A stretch of 62,519 nucleotides of DNA from Gemmatimonadales bacterium. Its GTDB lineage: Bacteria > Gemmatimonadota > Gemmatimonadetes > Gemmatimonadales > GWC2-71-9. A model generated the notes under the pieces. That model did no database searches. It was given only the letters and a program-made list of their open reading frames with translations, and was not told the origin of the DNA. The translations under genes and the position numbers were made by a program. Below are positions 58,334-62,519 of the stretch, piece after piece; position 1 is the first letter of the stretch; every line of letters begins with the position of its first letter. The DNA is taken from positions 1 to 62,519 of the forward strand of contig JAICWE010000013.1 of the NCBI GenBank assembly GCA_025934955.1, written 5' to 3'.

Positions 58334-60267
58334 GCGCGCGCGAGGGCACCGGCACCCCGCGGGCACGCTGGCATCGGGTGTACTTCCTGCTCGCCGCGTT
58401 CGACATCATCACCGTCTGCCTCGGTCTCGCCCTCAACCAGCGCCTCGTGACGCTCTACGCCGACGCGGTGCGCGCGAACACGAGCTGGTCCACCCGCCTG
58501 GAGCAGCTCGCCCAGCTGGATCGCCTCAGCGCCGGCGTCAACGCGCCGGGAAACGACATCTTCGACGCGCCCGACGGCGCGGCGCAGGTCGAGCGCCAAC
58601 GGCTTCAGCTCGCCGCCGCCCACAGCCGATTCGACAGCGCCTTCGCTTCGCTCCGCGCCGAGGTCGCGGCGTCGGCCGGCCCCAGCCGCGCGGCGGTGCT
58701 GGCCGATCTCGACGACATGCAGAGTGGCGTGCGGTCGATGGCCGGTCTCACCGACGGCCTGCTCGCGGACTTTGCCGCGGGGCACCGGTCCGCCGCGGCG
58801 CGGGGCATGGCCATGATGGACCGGATGTACGCGCGCACGCGTGCGGCGTCCGAGTCGGCGCGTCGTCACGTGCGCGAGGCGCAGGCGGCGCTGCTGCAGC
58901 GCCAGCGCTCTCGCGGCGTCGAGCTGGAGCAGGAGCAGTGGGCCCTCGGAGTGATGGCGCTGTTGATGCTGATCGGTGCGCTGTTGTACGGACGCCGGCT
59001 CGCGGCGCGGGCCGGCTCGGCGCGGGCGGAGCTGGAGGCGCAGGTCGCGGCGCGCACAGCGGACCTCGCCGAGGCGAACGCCGCGCTGCAAGTCTATCTC
59101 GCCGAACGGGAGCAGCTCGAGGCGGCGTTGCGTCACGCGCAGAAGATGGAGGCGGTGGGCCGCCTGGCGGGCGGCATCGCGCACGACTTCAACAACCTGC
59201 TGACGACCGTCCTGGCCGGCAGCGGACTGGTGCTGGAGGAGCTGCCGCCGGACGATCCGGTGCGCCAGGAGGTCGAGGAAATCCGGCTCGCCGGCGAGCG
59301 CGCCGCCGCGGTCACCCGCAAGCTGCTGCTGTTCAGCCGCCGGGCCGAGATCGAGCCGGCGACGCTCGACCTCAACCGGGTCGTGAGCGAAGCCGGCGCC
59401 CTGCTGCACCGGCTGCTGGGTGAGGACATCGCGCTCGACATCGTGCTGAGCGACGGCCCGGCGTGGGTGCGCGCCGATGCGAGCGGGCTGGAGCAGGTGG
59501 TGGTGAATCTCGCCGTCAACGCGCGCGACGCGATGCCGCGCGGCGGCGCGCTCCGCATCGCCACGGGATGGGTGCACGTGGATGTGGCGGCGGTGCGGCG
59601 GCATCCTGCGCTGCGCCAGGGTGCCTACGTGGCCCTGGAGGTCTCCGACACGGGCGAGGGAATCGCGCCCGAGCTGCTGCCCAAGATCTTCGAGCCGTTC
59701 TTCACGACGAAGGGCACCGGTGAGGGCACCGGCCTCGGGCTCGCGATCGTGTACGGCATCGCGACGCAGTACGACGGCGCGGTGCTGGTGGACAGCACGC
59801 CGGGGGCCGGCTCGCGGTTCACCGTCTTCCTTCCGAGTGCCGTGACGCCGGAGTCGACGTCGGGCGAGCGGCCGGCGGTCGCGGCGCCCCACGGCAGTGA
59901 GACGATTCTCGTAGCCGAGGACGAGCCGTCCATCCGACGGCTGACCGAGCGGGTGCTGACCCGCGGCGGCTACCACGTGCTCAGCGCCGCCGGCGGCGCC
60001 GAGGCCGTGGGGCTCGCTGCCGCGACCACCGAGCCGATCCACCTGCTGCTGACCGACGTCGTGATGCCCGGCGTCGGCGGCCCGGAAGCGGCGGCGACGA
60101 TTGGACGCGCGCGGCCCGAGCTCAAGGTGCTGCTGATGTCGGGGTATGCGGACACGAAGCAGTTCGAGCACGGCGCGGCGGAGCCCGGCTACGCCTTGCT
60201 GCGCAAGCCGTTCACGCCGTCCGCGCTGCTGGAACGGGTGCGCGCGGTGCTCGACGAACGGGCCTGA
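58330..60267 (+). CDS. Hybrid sensor histidine kinase with receiver domain
   Basis: 645 residues. A first membrane helix (about 15-36), a periplasmic helical sensor (about 37-200), and a second helix (about 203-222) lead to a coiled coil. The HisKA region has His285 in GGIAHDFNN. The HATPase_c boxes are [35 protein letters not shown] and [14 protein letters not shown]-terminal receiver follows with Asp576 in LLTDVVMPG and Lys in LRKPF. GTG 58330 has GGAGG four bases upstream. No separate response regulator gene is adjacent. The N-terminal helical sensor resembles four-helix bundle types; the ligand is unknown. Confidence 0.92.
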   Translation: MSAREGTGTPRARWHRVYFLLAAFDIITVCLGLALNQRLVTLYADAVRANTSWSTRLEQLAQLDRLSAGVNAPGNDIFDAPDGAAQVERQRLQLAAAHSRFDSAFASLRAEVAASAGPSRAAVLADLDDMQSGVRSMAGLTDGLLADFAAGHRSAAARGMAMMDRMYARTRAASESARRHVREAQAALLQRQRSRGVELEQEQWALGVMALLMLIGALLYGRRLAARAGSARAELEAQVAARTADLAEANAALQVYLAEREQLEAALRHAQKMEAVGRLAGGIAHDFNNLLTTVLAGSGLVLEELPPDDPVRQEVEEIRLAGERAAAVTRKLLLFSRRAEIEPATLDLNRVVSEAGALLHRLLGEDIALDIVLSDGPAWVRADASGLEQVVVNLAVNARDAMPRGGALRIATGWVHVDVAAVRRHPALRQGAYVALEVSDTGEGIAPELLPKIFEPFFTTKGTGEGTGLGLAIVYGIATQYDGAVLVDSTPGAGSRFTVFLPSAVTPESTSGERPAVAAPHGSETILVAEDEPSIRRLTERVLTRGGYHVLSAAGGAEAVGLAAATTEPIHLLLTDVVMPGVGGPEAAATIGRARPELKVLLMSGYADTKQFEHGAAEPGYALLRKPFTPSALLERVRAVLDERA

Positions 60268-60275
60268 GCGCCGCT

Positions 60276-60303
60276 TTGCGCCGCTTCCGGCCCGCACTAG
60301 ATT
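60276..60303 (+). promoter_or_regulatory. Candidate promoter of mdh
   Basis: TTGCGC (60276-60281) and TAGATT (60298-60303), 16-base spacer, in the 82-base gap after the kinase and 46 bases before the mdh ATG. Confidence 0.45.
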
Positions 60304-60349
60304 GCGACGCCTCGGTCCACACGCACTCCTGACTACTCGAGATCCTCGC

Positions 60350-61276
60350 ATGCTATCGAAGATTGCCGTCGTCGGAGCGGGAAACGTCGGAGCCACCGCC
60401 GCGCAGCGCCTTGCGGAGAAGAACCTCGCGCGCACCGTCGTCATGATCGACGTCGTGGAGGGTGTGCCGCAGGGGAAGGGGCTCGACCAGCGGCAGTCGG
60501 GACCGATCGAGGGCTTCGATACGCGGGTGATCGGGACGCAGAGCTACGACGACGCGGCGGGCACGGAGCTGTTCGTCGTCACCGCCGGCATCGCGCGGAA
60601 GCCGGGGATGAGCCGCGACGATCTGGTCAGGACCAACGCCGGCATCGTGCGCTCGGTGAGCGAGCAGATCGCCAAGGTTGCGCCGGAGGCCATCGTCATC
60701 GTCGTCTCCAACCCGCTCGACGTGATGTGCTACGTCGCCAAGCAGGCCACCGGCTTTCCCCGCGAGCGGGTCATCGGCATGGCCGGCGTGCTCGACACCG
60801 CGCGCTATCGCGCATTTCTCGCCGACGCCATGGACGTGTCGGTCGAGGACATCCAGGCGATGGTGCTCGGCGGGCACGGCGACACCATGGTCCCGCTGGT
60901 CTCCTGTACCACCGTCTCCGGCATTCCCGTCACCCAGCTCCTCCCGCGGGATCAGCTCGACGCGATCGTCGCGCGCACGCGGAACGGCGGCGCGGAAATC
61001 GTCACCTTCCTCAAGACCGGCTCAGCGTACTACGCGCCGAGCGCCGCGGCGGTACAGATGGTCGAGTCGATCGTGCTCGACAAGAAGCGCATCCTGCCCT
61101 GCGCGGCATGGCTCGAGGGCGAGTACGGCCTCTCCGGCGTCTTCTGCGGCGTGCCCTGCAAGCTGGGACGCGGCGGGCTCGAGCGCATCGTGGAGGTGAC
61201 GCTCACCGCCGAGGAGCGGGCCGCGCTCACCCGATCGGCGGACGCCGTGAGGTCGACGCAGGCGCTGGTCGGGTGA
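60350..61276 (+). CDS. mdh: Malate dehydrogenase (LDH-like type)
   Basis: 308 residues. NAD-binding [10 protein letters not shown], substrate Arg residues in [25 protein letters not shown] and the catalytic [11 protein letters not shown]. The residue at the specificity loop (Arg in RKPGMSR) gives malate rather than lactate preference. It oxidises malate in the TCA cycle. sdhC and sdhA follow, so this is a TCA operon. Confidence 0.95.
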   Translation: MLSKIAVVGAGNVGATAAQRLAEKNLARTVVMIDVVEGVPQGKGLDQRQSGPIEGFDTRVIGTQSYDDAAGTELFVVTAGIARKPGMSRDDLVRTNAGIVRSVSEQIAKVAPEAIVIVVSNPLDVMCYVAKQATGFPRERVIGMAGVLDTARYRAFLADAMDVSVEDIQAMVLGGHGDTMVPLVSCTTVSGIPVTQLLPRDQLDAIVARTRNGGAEIVTFLKTGSAYYAPSAAAVQMVESIVLDKKRILPCAAWLEGEYGLSGVFCGVPCKLGRGGLERIVEVTLTAEERAALTRSADAVRSTQALVG

Positions 61277-61284
61277 GGCCGCGC

Positions 61285-61950
61285 ATGGGCCCGCTCGCGA
61301 GGTTCTGGGATTCGTCGATCGGCAAGAAAATCGTCATGGCGGTCACCGGCATCATCGGCATCGCGTACGTCCTGCTCCACATGATCGGCAACCTCCAGAT
61401 CTTTCAGGGCGCCGAGCGGCTCAATGCCTACCGTCATCTGCTGCACGGACCGCTCAACGAGCTGCTCTGGCTCGCCCGGGTCATCCTGATCGTCGCTCTC
61501 GTCCTCCATGTCGTCGCCGCGTGGCAGCTCACCCGGCGCGATCGCGCCGCGCGCCCGGTGGCGTACGCCGAGCGGGTCCCGCAGGTCTCGACGGTGGCCT
61601 CCCGCACCATGCGCTGGGGCGGGGTGCTGCTGCTGGTCTTCATCATCTTCCACATTCTCCACTTCACCACCGGCACCATCCGCCCCGCCGGGGTGTACGA
61701 GGAGAACAATCTCTACGGCAACGCGATCGCGGGTTTTCGCGTGGCGTGGGTGACGGCGTTCTACGTCCTCGCCATGGTCGCGTTAGGCCTGCACCTCTAT
61801 CACGGCGCGTGGAGCTCGGTGCGCACCATGGGCGCAGCGCCGGTGTCGGCCCATCCGCTGCGCCGGCGCGTCGCGCTGCTGATCGCGATCGTGGTGGCGG
61901 GCGGGTTCGCGCTGGTGCCGCTGGCGGTGTTCTTCGGGATGGTGAGGTAA
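61285..61950 (+). CDS. sdhC: Succinate dehydrogenase cytochrome b subunit
   Basis: 221 residues with five hydrophobic helices, the single-polypeptide b558 type found with SdhA/SdhB in Bacillus and Bacteroidetes-like complexes, so no separate sdhD is needed. Helix His residues ([33 protein letters not shown]) can bind haem. ATG 61285 has GTGAGG six bases upstream; GTG 61273 is the alternative. Confidence 0.93.
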   Translation: MGPLARFWDSSIGKKIVMAVTGIIGIAYVLLHMIGNLQIFQGAERLNAYRHLLHGPLNELLWLARVILIVALVLHVVAAWQLTRRDRAARPVAYAERVPQVSTVASRTMRWGGVLLLVFIIFHILHFTTGTIRPAGVYEENNLYGNAIAGFRVAWVTAFYVLAMVALGLHLYHGAWSSVRTMGAAPVSAHPLRRRVALLIAIVVAGGFALVPLAVFFGMVR

Positions 61951-61952
61951 GG

Positions 61953-62519
61953 ATGGAACTGGACGCGAAGGTGCCGGCCGGGCCGGTCGAGCGGAAGTGG
62001 GATACGCACCGCTTCGAGATGAGACTGGTGAATCCGGCCAACCGCCGGAAGCACACCATCATCGTGGCCGGCACCGGGCTGGCCGGCGGCGCCGCCGCGG
62101 CGACGCTCTCCGAGCTAGGCTACAAGGTGAAGAGCTTCTGCTTCCAGGACTCGCCGCGGCGGGCGCACTCCATCGCCGCGCAGGGCGGCATCAACGCCGC
62201 CAAGGACTACAAGAACGACGGCGACAGCGTCTATCGGCTGTTCTACGACACCGTGAAGGGCGGCGACTTCCGCTCCCGCGAGGCCAACGTCTACCGGCTG
62301 GCGCAGGTGTCGGTCGAGATCATCGACCAGTGCGTCGCCCAGGGCGTGCCGTTCGCGCGGGAGTACGGCGGGCTGTTGGACAACCGCTCGTTCGGCGGAG
62401 CGCAGGTGTCGCGCACCTTCTACGCCCGCGGACAGACCGGCCAGCAGCTCCTGCTCGGCTGCTACCAGGCGCTGGAGAAGGAGATCGCCAAGGGCGGCGT
62501 GGAGATGTTCCCCCGCACC
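61953..62519 (+). CDS. sdhA: Succinate dehydrogenase/fumarate reductase flavoprotein subunit, 3' truncated by window edge
   Basis: 189 codons from ATG 61953 to the end of the window without a stop. The FAD Rossmann motif is [15 protein letters not shown], and [20 protein letters not shown] contains the covalent-FAD His region. [27 protein letters not shown] is typical of the Bacillus/Wolinella-type subunit that pairs with a five-helix SdhC. GTAAGG lies in the upstream stop region. It oxidises succinate to fumarate. Confidence 0.95.
   Translation, partial: MELDAKVPAGPVERKWDTHRFEMRLVNPANRRKHTIIVAGTGLAGGAAAATLSELGYKVKSFCFQDSPRRAHSIAAQGGINAAKDYKNDGDSVYRLFYDTVKGGDFRSREANVYRLAQVSVEIIDQCVAQGVPFAREYGGLLDNRSFGGAQVSRTFYARGQTGQQLLLGCYQALEKEIAKGGVEMFPRT

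Overview
The window is about 62.5 kb of very GC-rich bacterial chromosome, packed with short-gap and overlapping genes. Nearly everything is on the plus strand; a three-gene block (27.7-31.2 kb) and ppa are on the minus strand. Outer-membrane barrels, lipoprotein signals and a TonB-plug receptor indicate a two-membrane organism. The protein mix (archaeo-eukaryotic release-factor-like protein, split B12 mutase, Asp-Ser-Leu-Arg-rich TonB-plug protein) fits Gemmatimonadota best. That is an inference from gene content, not a placement. I see no insertion sequence, prophage, CRISPR array or rRNA.

Layout. 0-8.7 kb: PhoH-like ATPase (5' cut), ybeY, two tandem CNNM/CorC proteins, mgtE, an AarF/UbiB kinase, a SulP transporter and a DedA protein. 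8.7-13.9 kb: a B12-dependent acyl-CoA mutase operon (MeaB-type GTPase, large subunit, release-factor-like protein, HAD phosphatase, small B12 subunit). The large subunit has Phe102 and Gln220 at the positions that separate isobutyryl-CoA mutase from methylmalonyl-CoA mutase. 13.9-21.2 kb: methylcrotonyl-type carboxyltransferase, a secreted S8 protease lipoprotein, AtuA split over two genes, and a LiuC/AtuE-like hydratase; an acyl-CoA dehydrogenase follows at 23.5 kb. This looks like branched acyl-CoA or terpenoid degradation.

21.3-27.7 kb: outer-membrane barrel, short RecQ, acyl-CoA dehydrogenase, RNase E/G with a structured leader, rplU-rpmA. 27.7-31.2 kb (minus): two amidohydrolases, one lacking its metal ligands, and a glycerophosphodiesterase that appears to start at CTG. 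31.3-33.0 kb: ECF sigma, anti-sigma, LTxxQ-like periplasmic protein. 33-41 kb: ppa, tRNA-Leu, MOSC protein, cysteine-less ArsC-like protein, ABC-F, OsmC, leucyl aminopeptidase, TonB-plug receptor.

40.9-51 kb: a housekeeping run (yicC, gmk, rpoZ, coaBC, family-4 UDG, dnaB, radA, ispD, tsaC, arginine phosphatase, aroE, comF). 51-55.6 kb: gap-pgk-tpiA-secG-carA. 55.7-62.5 kb: HU, moaD-moaE-moaA, trmL, a hybrid histidine kinase, mdh, sdhC and the start of sdhA.

Genes are translationally coupled throughout: ATGA, GTGA and TTGA stop/start overlaps are the rule, and GTG and TTG starts are common. Recognisable promoters follow TTG(C/A)xx-N16/17-TAtaxT, and intrinsic terminators end in TTTCGTTTT-like tails. 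The octamer CGTTAGGC recurs nine times and accounts for every leucine TTA codon I could find.
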